Shown piece by piece: positions 27,301 to 35,315 of a stretch of DNA of 64,000 nt; position 1 is the stretch's first letter; every line of letters starts with the position of its first letter. Source of the DNA: Bradyrhizobium sp. CCBAU 51765 (lineage in GTDB: Bacteria > Pseudomonadota > Alphaproteobacteria > Rhizobiales > Xanthobacteraceae). Both the position numbers and the translations under genes were made by a program. The stretch is from NCBI RefSeq assembly GCF_015291725.1, contig NZ_CP030038.1, positions 2,035,001-2,099,000 on the forward strand, written 5' to 3'. Below the pieces are notes generated by a model. The model was given only the letters and a program-made list of their open reading frames with translations. It had not been told where the DNA came from and searched no databases.

Positions 27301-27903
27301 CTACAGCTGCGTCTTGTAGCGCTCTTCCACGATCTCCTGGCTCTCCGGTTCTCCCAAGCCCGTCTGGTCGTGGATGACCTCGATGATGCTCGGCATCACC
27401 GAGCGCTGTACCTTCTCGGATGACCACAGCTTCGAGCGCATCAGCGCCTTGCCGCAGTGGAAATAGACCTCGCTGACCGCGACGTTCAGCACCGCGCGGG
27501 GCGGTTTGCCGAACTCCACCATGGCGGCGAGCAGATCCGGATCGGCCGACAGTGTGCCGCGTCCGCCGACGCGCAGCGTCTCGTCGATCCCCGGCACGAA
27601 GAACAGCAGCTGCACGAAGCCCGAGCCCTCGACGACGTTGCGAAAACTGTCGATGCGGTTGTTGCCGGAGCGGTCGGGCATCAACAGCTGGTTGGGACCG
27701 GCGACGTGGACGAAGCCGATGCCGCCGCCGCGCGGCGAGGCATCGACACTGCCGTCCGCGCCCGAGGTCGCGAGCACGCAGAACGGCGACATCTCGATGA
27801 ACTTCCTCGCATGCGCATCGATCGCCGGCCGCGCCTTCGCGATCACGCGCGGGGTCGGCTTGGCGTAGATGGCAGTGAGGTCTTCGGCGCTAAGATCGGT
27901 CAA
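27301..27903 (-). CDS. Pyridoxamine 5'-phosphate oxidase family (FMN-binding) protein
   Basis: A 200-residue protein with the split-barrel fold: SPFCVLATSGADGSVDASPRGG, VHVAGPNQLLMPDRSGNNRIDSFRNVVE and VQLLFFVPGIDETLRVGGRGTLS are characteristic of the MSMEG_1061-type PPOX subgroup. It probably binds a flavin or related cofactor; it is unlikely to be PdxH itself. Convergent with bfr. Confidence 0.85.
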   Translation of the reverse strand: MTDLSAEDLTAIYAKPTPRVIAKARPAIDAHARKFIEMSPFCVLATSGADGSVDASPRGGGIGFVHVAGPNQLLMPDRSGNNRIDSFRNVVEGSGFVQLLFFVPGIDETLRVGGRGTLSADPDLLAAMVEFGKPPRAVLNVAVSEVYFHCGKALMRSKLWSSEKVQRSVMPSIIEVIHDQTGLGEPESQEIVEERYKTQL

Positions 27904-27974
27904 CGACGTGCCTCCGTATCAGCTTGTCCTCAAGCTAGCCGATCAGGCGTCCCCAGCCAACGAAATCCGGCGCG

Positions 27975-28328
27975 CTAGACTGCATCCGCCGGCACGAAGC
28001 AACTGATGATGATGGCGCCGCGATGGTGGACGTACCACACCACGGCCTGGCCGACCGGATTGCCGCGGTCGCGGATGATGGCGCGCGCGGGCACCTCCAT
28101 CCATTGTCCGTCGATCGGCACCCAATAGGCGCCGCCGCGCACGTCATATTCGGTGCGATGGCCATCGGAGATGTCGCAACAGGGCACGCCGTTCGGCGCG
28201 ATCACGCTCTTGAACCAGGCGCGGATATCGGGCGGGACGTGGTCGTATTGGCCGTTGTCAAATGCGAACGCCGCGCTCGTCAGCGCTGTCGTTGCAGCCA
28301 GCCAGACGCACAGTGCCAGCCCGTGCAT
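27975..28328 (-). CDS. Secreted hypothetical protein (117 aa)
   Basis: ATG 28328 has a perfect GAGGAGGAT ribosome-binding site and opens a signal peptide (MHGLALCVWLAATTALTSAAFAFDNG). The mature part has CC and a late Cys (GVPCCDISDGHRTEYDV, IISCFVPADAV). It resembles small Bradyrhizobium periplasmic proteins of unknown function. The longer upstream frame lacks support. Confidence 0.7.
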   Translation of the reverse strand: MHGLALCVWLAATTALTSAAFAFDNGQYDHVPPDIRAWFKSVIAPNGVPCCDISDGHRTEYDVRGGAYWVPIDGQWMEVPARAIIRDRGNPVGQAVVWYVHHRGAIIISCFVPADAV

Positions 28329-28611
28329 GCGATCCTCCTCATCGCGTATCGTGCCATTGGCGCGCGATTGTCCCGCGCGCCGATTCGTATCGTCGGCGCA
28401 ATTAAGCCCGAGCTGTCGGCGCAATGCATGCTCAAATAATACGCTGCGCCGGGGCGCCGCACATGATGCGTTGCGAGATGAGACTGCTTGTGGCGGTGCC
28501 GCAGCCACGGAGTTGATCGGCATGGTGAGATGGAACTTCGCAGAAGCGCGAAGGCGGATGTAGGATTTCGGCCCAGACCTTCGTCTTCAGGAAAACGTCG
28601 GGAGAAAGTGC

Positions 28612-28881
28612 ATGTGCCGCAACATCAAGACGCTGTTCAATTTCGAGCCGCCGGCGACGGAGGACGAGATCCATGCCAGCGCGCTGCAGTTCGTGCGAAA
28701 ACTGTCCGGTTTCAACAGGCCGTCGCAGGCGAACGAGGCGGCGTTCGAGCGTGCGGTGGCGGAGGTCACGGAGGCAGCACGGAAGCTCCTGACGTCGCTG
28801 CATACCCATGCGCCGGCGCGCGACCGTGAGGTCGAGGCGGAAAAGGCGAAAGAGCGCTCGCGGCTGCGCTTCGGTTCGTGA
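28612..28881 (+). CDS. DUF2277 family protein
   Basis: An 89-residue protein starting MCRNIKTLFNFEPPATEDEI, the hallmark of DUF2277, continuing LQFVRKLSGFNRPSQANEAAFERAV. Small, helical and cytosolic. Function of the family is unknown to me. Confidence 0.85.
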   Translation: MCRNIKTLFNFEPPATEDEIHASALQFVRKLSGFNRPSQANEAAFERAVAEVTEAARKLLTSLHTHAPARDREVEAEKAKERSRLRFGS

Positions 28882-28975
28882 GCTCGAACGGCGTACTCCG
28901 TGACCTGGCTCACGGTATCTGCTGCGTCAACTTGCGATGGTGTCGGCCGGGGTTTTGACCGCCCGGAGCACGACC

Positions 28976-29191
28976 ATGAGCCGCCCCCTTCTTCCCTTGA
29001 AAGCAGGTGCCATCGCCTTCACGCTGCTGTGGACTGCGTGGATGATGTGGTGGAGCGGCTCGTTCTCGAGCGCGAACATGGTCATCCTCGCCCTGTGCGG
29101 CGCGGCGGTCGGCTATCTCTGGTATCGCGCGATGCGCTGGCAGTTCGAGCGCATGGGCATGTTGCCGCGAGACGAGGATCGGCCGAAATAG
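28976..29191 (+). CDS. Small membrane protein (two helices)
   Basis: A 71-residue protein. ATG 28976 (MSRPLLPLKAGAIAFTLLWTAWMMWW) has a GGAG site. Two hydrophobic segments (AIAFTLLWTAWMMWW, NMVILALCGAAVGYLWYRA) are followed by a charged cytoplasmic tail ending PRDEDRPK. No known domain. Convergent with the collagen-like gene. Confidence 0.6.
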   Translation: MSRPLLPLKAGAIAFTLLWTAWMMWWSGSFSSANMVILALCGAAVGYLWYRAMRWQFERMGMLPRDEDRPK

Positions 29192-29200
29192 ATGCGTCTG

Positions 29201-29716
29201 CTAGGCCTTGTCGCCGTGCTTCTTCTTTTTCTTTTTCTTCTTGTGGTCGTCGCCGTCATCGCTCTCGTCATCGATGATTGCCTCGTCTGGCTCCTGGACG
29301 GCAGCCTCGAGCGCTTCGCGCTCAGCGGCTTCGCGCTCGCGCTGGCGGCGGCGTTCGTCCCAGGCGTCGAAGAGCTGGTCGAGCCACGGCAGCACTTGCT
29401 CGATCGACGGCAATTGGCCGGGCGGACCCGGTTCGCCGCGCGGGCCTTGCGGCCCCGCCGGTCCCTGCGGCCCGGCAGGTCCCGGTGCGCCGGCTGCCCC
29501 GCGTGGGCCGGCTTCGCCCTGCTTGCCTTGCGGACCGGGTTTGCCGGGCGGGCCAGCCTTTCCGACCGGTCCCGGCTTGCCCTGCGGTCCGGGCTTGCCG
29601 CGCGCCCCGTCTGGTCCGCGCCGGCCCGGATGGCCCTGCGGTCCCGGCCGCCCCGGCTCGCCTTGCCGCCCGCGCGGACCCTGAGGTCCCTGCCGTCGTC
29701 CCTGATCGTCTGCCAC
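29201..29716 (-). CDS. Collagen-like Gly-X-Y repeat protein
   Basis: A 171-residue protein. Residues 10-99 are 30 uninterrupted Gly-X-Y triplets rich in Pro, Lys, Arg and Gln ([18 protein letters not shown] type), so a collagen triple helix is likely. A C-terminal helical segment ([31 protein letters not shown]) could drive trimer formation, followed by an acidic patch, eight consecutive Lys and HGDKA. There is no signal peptide or membrane segment, so it appears cytoplasmic or exported by an unknown route. The start is GTG with AAGGGAG 9 bases upstream. The Lys run is coded by a CTT/TTT-rich tract. Confidence 0.8.
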   Translation of the reverse strand: MADDQGRRQGPQGPRGRQGEPGRPGPQGHPGRRGPDGARGKPGPQGKPGPVGKAGPPGKPGPQGKQGEAGPRGAAGAPGPAGPQGPAGPQGPRGEPGPPGQLPSIEQVLPWLDQLFDAWDERRRQREREAAEREALEAAVQEPDEAIIDDESDDGDDHKKKKKKKKHGDKA

Positions 29717-29797
29717 GCCACCGCTCCCTTGACCGGAAGCAAGCTACTTAGCGGCCTTTGACGACAGCAGCAATTCTGCCCGCGCACCGTGTCCGGC

Positions 29798-29811
29798 TTG
29801 ATCAACATCAA
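29798..29811 (+). promoter_or_regulatory. Perfect FixK/FNR-type box
   Basis: TTGATCAACATCAA is a perfect TTGAT-N4-ATCAA palindrome. Its centre lies about 70 bases before ATG 29875; a class II promoter (box at about -41) would start near 29845, giving a 30-base leader. It is also 82 bases upstream of the divergent collagen-like gene. Confidence 0.7.
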
Positions 29812-29874
29812 TCGTCGGCGCGAGCCGCCATGTCATCGATCGCGCACGGCCATACCGCTTGCGAGGAGCGACCG

Positions 29875-30144
29875 ATGCGTGCAGCGTGGAAAGTCTTTTG
29901 CCTGTTCGCTGTCGTTCTCGTCGTCTCGCTCGGCCTCGCTCAGCTGCTGGTGCCCGATATCGTGCCGGTCGGATTCGCCGAGGAGCCGCAACCGTTATGG
30001 GCCGTCATGACGGCGTTCCTGCTCCGCGCGGTCGAGCTGGTTGCGGCCTCGGTCGCGATGATCGCGTTTGCGGTCATCGCCGGCGCGTATCTGCGGCACG
30101 AGCTGCGCCGCTTGCGGCGCAGCTCGTCGTCGCGAGCAGACTGA
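29875..30144 (+). CDS. Small membrane protein, probably FixK-controlled
   Basis: An 89-residue protein. ATG 29875 has GAGGAGCG upstream. Two membrane helices (VFCLFAVVLVVSLGLAQLLV and VELVAASVAMIAFAVIAGAYL) flank a short loop with FAEEPQP, and the C-terminus is basic (RHELRRLRRSSSSRAD). Family unknown. The perfect FixK-type box upstream suggests induction under low oxygen. Confidence 0.6.
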   Translation: MRAAWKVFCLFAVVLVVSLGLAQLLVPDIVPVGFAEEPQPLWAVMTAFLLRAVELVAASVAMIAFAVIAGAYLRHELRRLRRSSSSRAD

Positions 30145-30153
30145 TGTTACCCC

Positions 30154-30402
30154 CTAATCCTGATAGGCAGGCACGTCGATGCCGGACGCGGCGTAGATCC
30201 TGATCTTGTTGCGCAGCGTGCGCACCGACAGGCCGAGCACGCGCGCTGCGCGCGTGCGGTTGCCGTCGCAGCGTGCGAGCGTCTGGAGCACGAGCTCGCG
30301 CTCGACCTCGTCGACCGTGGCGCCGATCAGCATCGGAACGATCTGGTTAGGGGCTAGGAATTGCGCGCCCGATTCGGACGCAGCGACATGAACAGTGGTC
30401 AT
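30154..30402 (-). CDS. Stand-alone Fis-type helix-turn-helix protein
   Basis: An 82-residue protein starting MTTVHVAASESGAQFLAPNQIVPMLIG. The C-terminal part (VERELVLQTLARCDGNRTRAARVLGLSVRTLRNKI) is a Fis-type HTH like those at the end of NtrC-family activators, but no receiver or AAA domain is present. It may be a small nucleoid or modulator protein, or the detached DNA-binding domain of an activator. Convergent with the small membrane gene. Confidence 0.75.
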   Translation of the reverse strand: MTTVHVAASESGAQFLAPNQIVPMLIGATVDEVERELVLQTLARCDGNRTRAARVLGLSVRTLRNKIRIYAASGIDVPAYQD

Positions 30403-30668
30403 CAACACACTCCCCGACCAACGCCCGCTTCCATCATTGGAAGCGGATCGAGAACAACGACCCCAAGCCGTAATTCCACGGTGGTCCTGTTTGGTTAATG
30501 AATGGTTAATCGGGAGCGAGCCCACCAATTTACCCCGGGAATGCCGCGAAGCCGCCGCGATTGGCGCAGGATGCATTGCGATGCGGACCTATCTCGCGCG
30601 GACAAACTCACTGTCATCCCCCACTTCGCCGGCGATGACACTTCGTGTGCCGAGAGGCCGCGCGTCCC

Positions 30669-31436
30669 TCACACCGTGCGGTACCCGCCGTCCACCATCA
30701 CGATCGTTCCGGTGACGTAGGCTGACAGGTCCGACGCCAGGAAGATCGCGGGGCCGACGATGTCCTCGGGCTTGCCGGTGCGCGCCAGCGGGGTGTGATC
30801 GAGGAAGGCCTGCACCAGCGCCGGATTGGTTGCGCGCACATTGGCGTTGATGTTGGTCTCGATGAAGCCGGGACCGATCGCGTTGACGCGCACGCCTTCC
30901 TTGCCGAGCTCGGCGGCGAGCGCCTTGGTGAAGCCGAGCACGCCGTGCTTCGAGGTCGTGTAGGCCGCCGAGCTCGGCGTGCGCAGATGCACGAAGGACT
31001 GGATCGAGCCGATGTTGACGATGCGGCCCTTGCTCGCGCGCAAGGGTGCGAGGAACGCCTGCGTCATGTTGAAGACGCCGTTGAGGTTGAGCGCGATGAT
31101 GTCGTTCCAGTCCTTCGCCACCGTTTCCGTCTCGGCGGTGAAGGCGTTGCGGCGGGTGATGCCGGCATTGTTGACGAGGATCGAGACCTGTCCGATCTTG
31201 TCCGCAACCTGCTTGGCCAGGGCGAAGCAGTCCTCGCGCCTGACAACGTCGAGCGGAAAGCTCTCGGCCCTGCCGCCCGCCTGCCGGATCTCCCGAGCCG
31301 CTTCCGCCACCGTCTCGGCATTGACGTCGAGCAGCACGACCTGTGCGCCCTCTCGCGCGTAGCCGGCGGCAATCGCTCGGCCGATGCCGGAGCCGGCACC
31401 CGTGACGACGGCGATGTGGTTTGCGAGCAATGCCAT
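30669..31436 (-). CDS. Short-chain dehydrogenase/reductase (SDR)
   Basis: A 255-residue classical SDR. NAD(P) motif VVTGAGSGIGRAIAAGYA, NNAG at VNNAGITRRN, catalytic Ser in NIGSIQSF and Tyr/Lys in AAYTTSKHG, with the C-terminal VNAIGPGFIETNIN segment. An Asp after the second strand (VLLDVNAET) suggests NAD rather than NADP. Resembles the FabG/sugar-dehydrogenase subgroup; substrate unknown. Confidence 0.9.
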   Translation of the reverse strand: MALLANHIAVVTGAGSGIGRAIAAGYAREGAQVVLLDVNAETVAEAAREIRQAGGRAESFPLDVVRREDCFALAKQVADKIGQVSILVNNAGITRRNAFTAETETVAKDWNDIIALNLNGVFNMTQAFLAPLRASKGRIVNIGSIQSFVHLRTPSSAAYTTSKHGVLGFTKALAAELGKEGVRVNAIGPGFIETNINANVRATNPALVQAFLDHTPLARTGKPEDIVGPAIFLASDLSAYVTGTIVMVDGGYRTV

Positions 31437-31547
31437 GACATATTCCTCCCGGTTTCTTTTCGAAGTTTCACGAAAAGCTAACGCGAAATTAAGGGGTCGG
31501 AAACGGCGGCCTTGGCATACTGATCCTGATTGCTAAACGTTGCGCGC

Positions 31548-32033
31548 ATGATGGAACGGCTGGACTCCTGGAAACTCGCTCTCGAACGGCTGCGGTCGGC
31601 GCACGCGCCCGATTGGGCCGAGGCGGGCCGGCTCGTCGCCGAGATCGTGCGGATGAGCAGCGACGTCACGCTGCGCCAGGCCGCCGAGCAGGCGCTGCCG
31701 GTGCTGCGCCAGGCCGCGGACAATGACGATCATGGCGTGACGCTGGCGGCGCAGCGCCGTCTCGGCGTGGTGCTCGAGGTGGTCCACGATCTCTCCGTCC
31801 CGCGCTTCGGCCGCCGCAACGCCATGCCGAAGCAGATGTCCAGGGAGGACCGCGCCCGAAAGGTGCTCGGCCTGCCGCTCGCGGTGCAACTCACCTGCGA
31901 GGACATCAACCAGGCCTATCGCCGCGCCGCCAAGGGCATGCATCCCGACCGGGGCGGCAGCGCGCAAGGCTTCATCGACCTCGCCGCCGCGCGCGATCTC
32001 CTGATCCATCCCGGCGCGCACAAGGACGCGTGA
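31548..32033 (+). CDS. J-domain (DnaJ-like) protein
   Basis: About 161 residues. The N-terminal 95 are helical without recognised domain. The C-terminal part (REDRARKVLGLPLAVQLTCEDINQAYRRAAKGMHPDRGGSAQGFIDLAAARDLLI) has the J-domain helices with the HPD motif that stimulates Hsp70 ATPase. There is no Gly/Phe or zinc region, so it is a class III J-protein. The start is ATG 31548; a TTG six codons upstream is less likely. Confidence 0.78.
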   Translation: MMERLDSWKLALERLRSAHAPDWAEAGRLVAEIVRMSSDVTLRQAAEQALPVLRQAADNDDHGVTLAAQRRLGVVLEVVHDLSVPRFGRRNAMPKQMSREDRARKVLGLPLAVQLTCEDINQAYRRAAKGMHPDRGGSAQGFIDLAAARDLLIHPGAHKDA

Positions 32034-32062
32034 GGGCGCCTCGGCTCTCGTTCACGCCGCAC

Positions 32063-32100
32063 AAAAAAGCCGGGCAGGGACACTGGCGTCCTGCCCGGCT
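32063..32100 (-). terminator. Rho-independent terminator of the gene at 32122
   Basis: Eleven-bp stem agccgggcagg/cctgcccggct with a run of six T on the minus strand (complement of 32063-32068). A classical terminator just after the minus-strand stop codon. Confidence 0.9.
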
Positions 32101-32121
32101 CTTCGTTCGCCGATCGAATTG

Positions 32122-32373
32122 TTACCAGGTGCACTGGCCGTTCTTGAGCGCGGCGTCCTTCATGACGAGGGCGTCGATGAAGGTCGGCACGCTCGCGCTG
32201 GCGCGGTGGTAGCCCGCCGGCCACGGCGTGGTCGGGATGCTCTCGTCCCAGATCTGGCAGAAGCCGCTGTCCTGCCAGCGGATCAGATGATAGCTGGCTT
32301 CGGCAGGGCTCGCGGCGGCGAAGGCGGTGACGGCAAGACTGACGGCAGCGCACAGCAGGGAAATACGACGCAT
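32122..32373 (-). CDS. Small secreted protein, paralogue of 32615-32875
   Basis: An 83-residue protein. Signal peptide MRRISLLCAAVSLAVTAFAAASPAEA. The mature part begins SYHLIRWQDSGFCQIWDESIP and ends ALKNGQCTW, with two Cys likely disulfide-bonded. Its neighbour shares YYVIRWDNTGICQVWNEDL and a terminal RRCTL. Both have strong terminators. ATG 32373 defines the signal peptide; the longer frame is not supported. Function unknown. Confidence 0.75.
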   Translation of the reverse strand: MRRISLLCAAVSLAVTAFAAASPAEASYHLIRWQDSGFCQIWDESIPTTPWPAGYHRASASVPTFIDALVMKDAALKNGQCTW

Positions 32374-32539
32374 GATCAGCTCCTCAAAATGAAAGACGTG
32401 ATGCGCCTCCCGACAATGACGGGAGGGGGTGCGCGGGACGCCTTGGGGGATGCGCCCCGAACAAGATGTGAGTAGTTCCGCCGGCCGGTCAGGTTCAAAA
32501 GAGCCGCTGCGGGAAATACGCAATTTGAACAGTTTCTGC

Positions 32540-32574
32540 AAAAGAGAAGGGCGGACCGTTCGCGCGGTCCGCCC
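32540..32574 (-). terminator. Terminator-like hairpin of the gene at 32615
   Basis: Ten-bp stem gggcggaccg/cggtccgccc, followed on the minus strand by TTCTCTTTT (complement of 32540-32548). It lies 41 bases past the stop codon of the minus-strand secreted protein gene. Confidence 0.75.
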
Positions 32575-32614
32575 CGTAAAAACTCATCCGTATACGCGAC
32601 CCGTCGCGTCGGGC

Positions 32615-32875
32615 TCAGAGCGTGCAGCGGCGCTCGCCGCGCAACTTGATCTGAACGTCGGACGCCTCCTGGAAGGTCGGGAACTGCTTGCTGACGACCT
32701 TGTAGGTCGAGGCGCCGAACTGGAACGGCTTGTACTTCAGGTCCTCGTTCCAGACCTGGCAGATGCCGGTGTTGTCCCAGCGGATCACGTAATAGCCGAC
32801 CGCCGCCGAGGCCGGCACGGCGAACACGGACGAAGCGATGCCGGCAACGGCACAGAGGGCGAGAACGCGACGCAT
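32615..32875 (-). CDS. Small secreted protein, paralogue of 32122-32373
   Basis: An 86-residue protein with signal peptide MRRVLALCAVAGIASSVFAVPASA. The mature region YYVIRWDNTGICQVWNEDLKYKPFQFGASTYKVVSKQFPTF and the end ERRCTL parallel the downstream neighbour, implying tandem duplication and divergence. ATG 32875 is preceded by AGGAGAT. Function unknown. Confidence 0.78.
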   Translation of the reverse strand: MRRVLALCAVAGIASSVFAVPASAAVGYYVIRWDNTGICQVWNEDLKYKPFQFGASTYKVVSKQFPTFQEASDVQIKLRGERRCTL

Positions 32876-33020
32876 GAAATATCTCCTGGTGGGGGATGTG
32901 GGGACGCGAAAATTCGTGCGGTAAAAGCAGGCCCTTTGCAAGCTGGGGAGCGCGCGTTTCACGGACATGTCAGGTGCAACCGCGCATTTGGTTTGGCCGC
33001 GTGCCCGGCAAGCCACACGC

Positions 33021-33404
33021 TCACTTCGAAAGCGACGCCACCGCCTCGATCTCGATCAGCATCTTCGGATCGGGCAGGGCCTGCACCACGCAGGTCGTGC
33101 GCGCAGGATAGGGCGGCGGGCCGAAGGCGCCGGCATAGAGCGCGTTCATGGCGGCAACGTCCGAGGCGCGGGTCAGGAGCACGTTGACCTTGACGAGGTC
33201 GTGCATGCCGGCGCCGGCCTCCCCCAGCACGCGCCTGATGTTGACGACGACGTTGGCGAACTGGGCCTCGAAACCGTCGGGCAGCGCGCCATTGGCATCG
33301 AAGCCGGGAATGCCCGAGACGAACAGGAGATCGCCGACGCGCGTCGCAAAGGACAGCGGCGGCGCCTTGACGTGCGGCGGGGGCGCAAAATGCTGGATCG
33401 GCAT
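33021..33404 (-). CDS. RidA family (YjgF/YER057c/UK114) protein
   Basis: A 127-residue RidA-like protein (LLFVSGIPGFDANGALPDGFEAQFANVVVNIRRVLGEAGAGMHDLVKVNVLLT...PARTTCVVQALPDPKMLIEIEAVA). The Arg of PARTT corresponds to the catalytic Arg of RidA, so hydrolysis of reactive enamines/imines is possible. Confidence 0.9.
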   Translation of the reverse strand: MPIQHFAPPPHVKAPPLSFATRVGDLLFVSGIPGFDANGALPDGFEAQFANVVVNIRRVLGEAGAGMHDLVKVNVLLTRASDVAAMNALYAGAFGPPPYPARTTCVVQALPDPKMLIEIEAVASLSK

Positions 33405-33876
33405 GGGATCACCTCGGAAGCAGTCGCTGAGGCATCAGCGTAGCGGCAGGCGCGGCACGCTCCAAACAAAAAGTTGGAAAACAACCCCATGCACAGTAGA
33501 CGCCGCACGGAAATCATTGATGTTTTCCAGAATTCGCGAAAGGCGAAATCCCCGCTTGCTCCGTCGGGCAAAACAGGGGCATTATGGCAGCGTGGAAATC
33601 AGTCCCTTCGTCGCCCCAACTCCATCATGCCCGGGCTTGTCCCGGGCACCCACGTTCTTTGTGCCGAGAGGAAGACGTGGATGGCCGGGACAAGCCCGGC
33701 CATGACGATGCGGAGACACCCTGCCTCGTATGCTGACACGTGAGCTGCCTTGCCCTGCACAGGCCAATCGGCCCCTGCCACGTCCTCCGCCCATCATGTT
33801 GCCGCCGCGTTCGATCGGATACATTCGCCGCGTCTGATTCGAAACCACTCTTGAAAAATAGCCCCCGGAGACACCC
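33405..33876. other. Intergenic region with one palindromic repeat
   Basis: About 470 bases between RidA and the secreted protein gene. It holds the repeat at 33623-33708. The rest is unremarkable; I see no credible gene. Lower-GC stretches around 33470-33600 and 33830-33860 may hold the promoters of the flanking genes. Confidence 0.5.
33623..33708. repeat. Palindromic intergenic repeat (GGCCGGG family)
   Basis: Left arm catgcccgggcttgtcccgg, inner pair cccacgttct/gacgtggat, right arm ccgggacaagcccggccatg. Sister of 27192-27272 and 63820-63906. Confidence 0.75.
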
Positions 33877-34311
33877 ATGAAGCTCGCATCCACTCTTCGC
33901 GCCGCGCTGGTCGCCATCGCCGCCCTGGCCGGACTTTCGACCGCGGCGCGGGCAGACAGCGGCTTCGTGACGCTGACGATCTACAAGGCGGGCTGGATCA
34001 TCGGCGGCTCCGGCGGCTCGGGCGTGCTCAACTTCCGCGGCCGCTCCTATGCGCTCTCCACCGGCGGCCTCGACTACGGCCTCGTGTTCGGCGGCTCGAA
34101 AACCGTGCTGCGCGGGCGCGTCTCCAACATCAATCGTCCCTCGGATGTTGCCGGAGTCTACGGCGCCGCCGGTGCCGGCCTTGCCGTCGGCCGCGGCGCC
34201 CGCGCCATCGTGCTGACCAACCAGAAGGGCGCGGTGCTGGAGCTGACGGGTCACCAGGTCGGGTTGATGGCGAACGCGGATCTCAGCGGGCTCGCGATCA
34301 CGATGCGGTAG
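33877..34311 (+). CDS. Secreted Gly-rich hypothetical protein
   Basis: A 144-residue protein with signal peptide MKLASTLRAALVAIAALAGLSTAARA. The mature part is Gly-rich with repeated hydrophobic strands (IIGGSGGSGVLNFRGRSYALSTGGLDYG, VYGAAGAGLAVGRGARAIVLTNQKGAVLEL), suggesting a periplasmic beta-barrel or sandwich. I do not recognise the family. ATG follows GGAGACACCC. Confidence 0.65.
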   Translation: MKLASTLRAALVAIAALAGLSTAARADSGFVTLTIYKAGWIIGGSGGSGVLNFRGRSYALSTGGLDYGLVFGGSKTVLRGRVSNINRPSDVAGVYGAAGAGLAVGRGARAIVLTNQKGAVLELTGHQVGLMANADLSGLAITMR

Positions 34312-34322
34312 GGGAGGGTGTC

Positions 34323-34479
34323 GTAGGGTGGGCAAAGGCGCGAGAAGCGCCGTGCCCACCATCTCTCGGCGGTCGCCGGCGGCCATCCTTCGAGACGGCT
34401 GCTTCGCAGCCTCCTCAGGATGAGGTCTGTGGTCGCGGTGACGGCGCTGGTGGGCACGCTTTCGCTTTGCCCACCCTAC
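34323..34479. repeat. Nested palindromic repeats
   Basis: Outer arms GTAGGGTGGGCAAAGGCG and GCTTTGCCCACCCTAC enclose a second palindrome (34384-34425) of the CATCCTTCGAGACG...CAGGATGAGG type, the family seen at 50520 and 53110. The right outer arm contains the stop codon of the GST gene (complement of 34476-34478). Confidence 0.8.
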
Positions 34480-35183
34480 GAGTCTGCGGACTTCCCGCTC
34501 ACCATCGCATGAATCCGCTCGCAATGCGCGGCGAGATTGTCGTGCGCATCGACGAAGGCCTTCAGCGGCGTCGGGATCGGAAAGTAATAGATGTTGGCGA
34601 TGAAGCCGTAGATGCCGGCATCGATGCTGGTCGGCGCCGCGCCGTGGACGAAGCCCGCGGCCGGCACGATCTCGGCCAGCACCTGCAGATCGGCAAGCCC
34701 CCGCGCGTAGGCCTGCTCGGGCGTGTAGCGGCCGATGCCCTGGAAGTGATAGCGCTGCGCGTTGTAGGCCTTCGCCTTCTCGAAGCCGGCGGCGTCGATC
34801 TGCGGATGCTGTGCGATGAAGCCGTCGCGGAACGCGGGATAGAAGCGCTCGTCCTTCCAGCGCGAATACGACATCACCCAGTAGAGATCGTCCAGCATGC
34901 GCGTCACGAAATGGTTGGTGCGGCGCTGGTCTGGTGACAAGCCGGCGTCGATCGTGAGGCGATATTTCGCGATCGCATGCGCGATGATGGTCTCGCTGTC
35001 GCCGATGGTCTCGCCGTCATCGACGATGTAAGGCAGCTGCCCGCGCGGTGCGGCGGAAGCATCGAAGACGTGCTCATGCACGAACGGCACGCTCGCGAGT
35101 TTCAGGAAGGCGTAGACCTTGAGGCCGTAGCCGTTGTTGTCGGCGACGCCGAAGAGTTCCGGGTAGGAGTAGAGGGTCAGCAT
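34476..35183 (-). CDS. Glutathione S-transferase family protein
   Basis: A 235-residue GST. The N-terminal domain (MLTLYSYPELFGVADNNGYGLKVYAFLKLASVPFVHEHVF) is thioredoxin-like, with GQLPYIVDDGETIGDSETIIAHAI giving the cis-Pro and Glu/Ser contact. ATG 35183 follows CGGAGGAGCC. The stop TAG falls in the repeat at 34323-34479. Substrate unknown. A second GST lies upstream on the same strand. Confidence 0.85.
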   Translation of the reverse strand: MLTLYSYPELFGVADNNGYGLKVYAFLKLASVPFVHEHVFDASAAPRGQLPYIVDDGETIGDSETIIAHAIAKYRLTIDAGLSPDQRRTNHFVTRMLDDLYWVMSYSRWKDERFYPAFRDGFIAQHPQIDAAGFEKAKAYNAQRYHFQGIGRYTPEQAYARGLADLQVLAEIVPAAGFVHGAAPTSIDAGIYGFIANIYYFPIPTPLKAFVDAHDNLAAHCERIHAMVSGKSADS

Positions 35184-35315
35184 CGGCGGGCTCCTCCGTG
35201 TGGGGGAGCCAGAATGCAGGGGAGCCGAAATGGATGCAATGCCCGCCCGGCCCCATGAGCGGAAGCGACATGTGGGTCGCCTGCCGGCCCCGGACATCGC
35301 TTGCGCTCATCCGGG

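Noticed and set aside
28432..28809. 125-residue minus-strand ORF opposite DUF2277
   Set aside because: Antisense of a recognisable DUF2277 gene, no support for coding.
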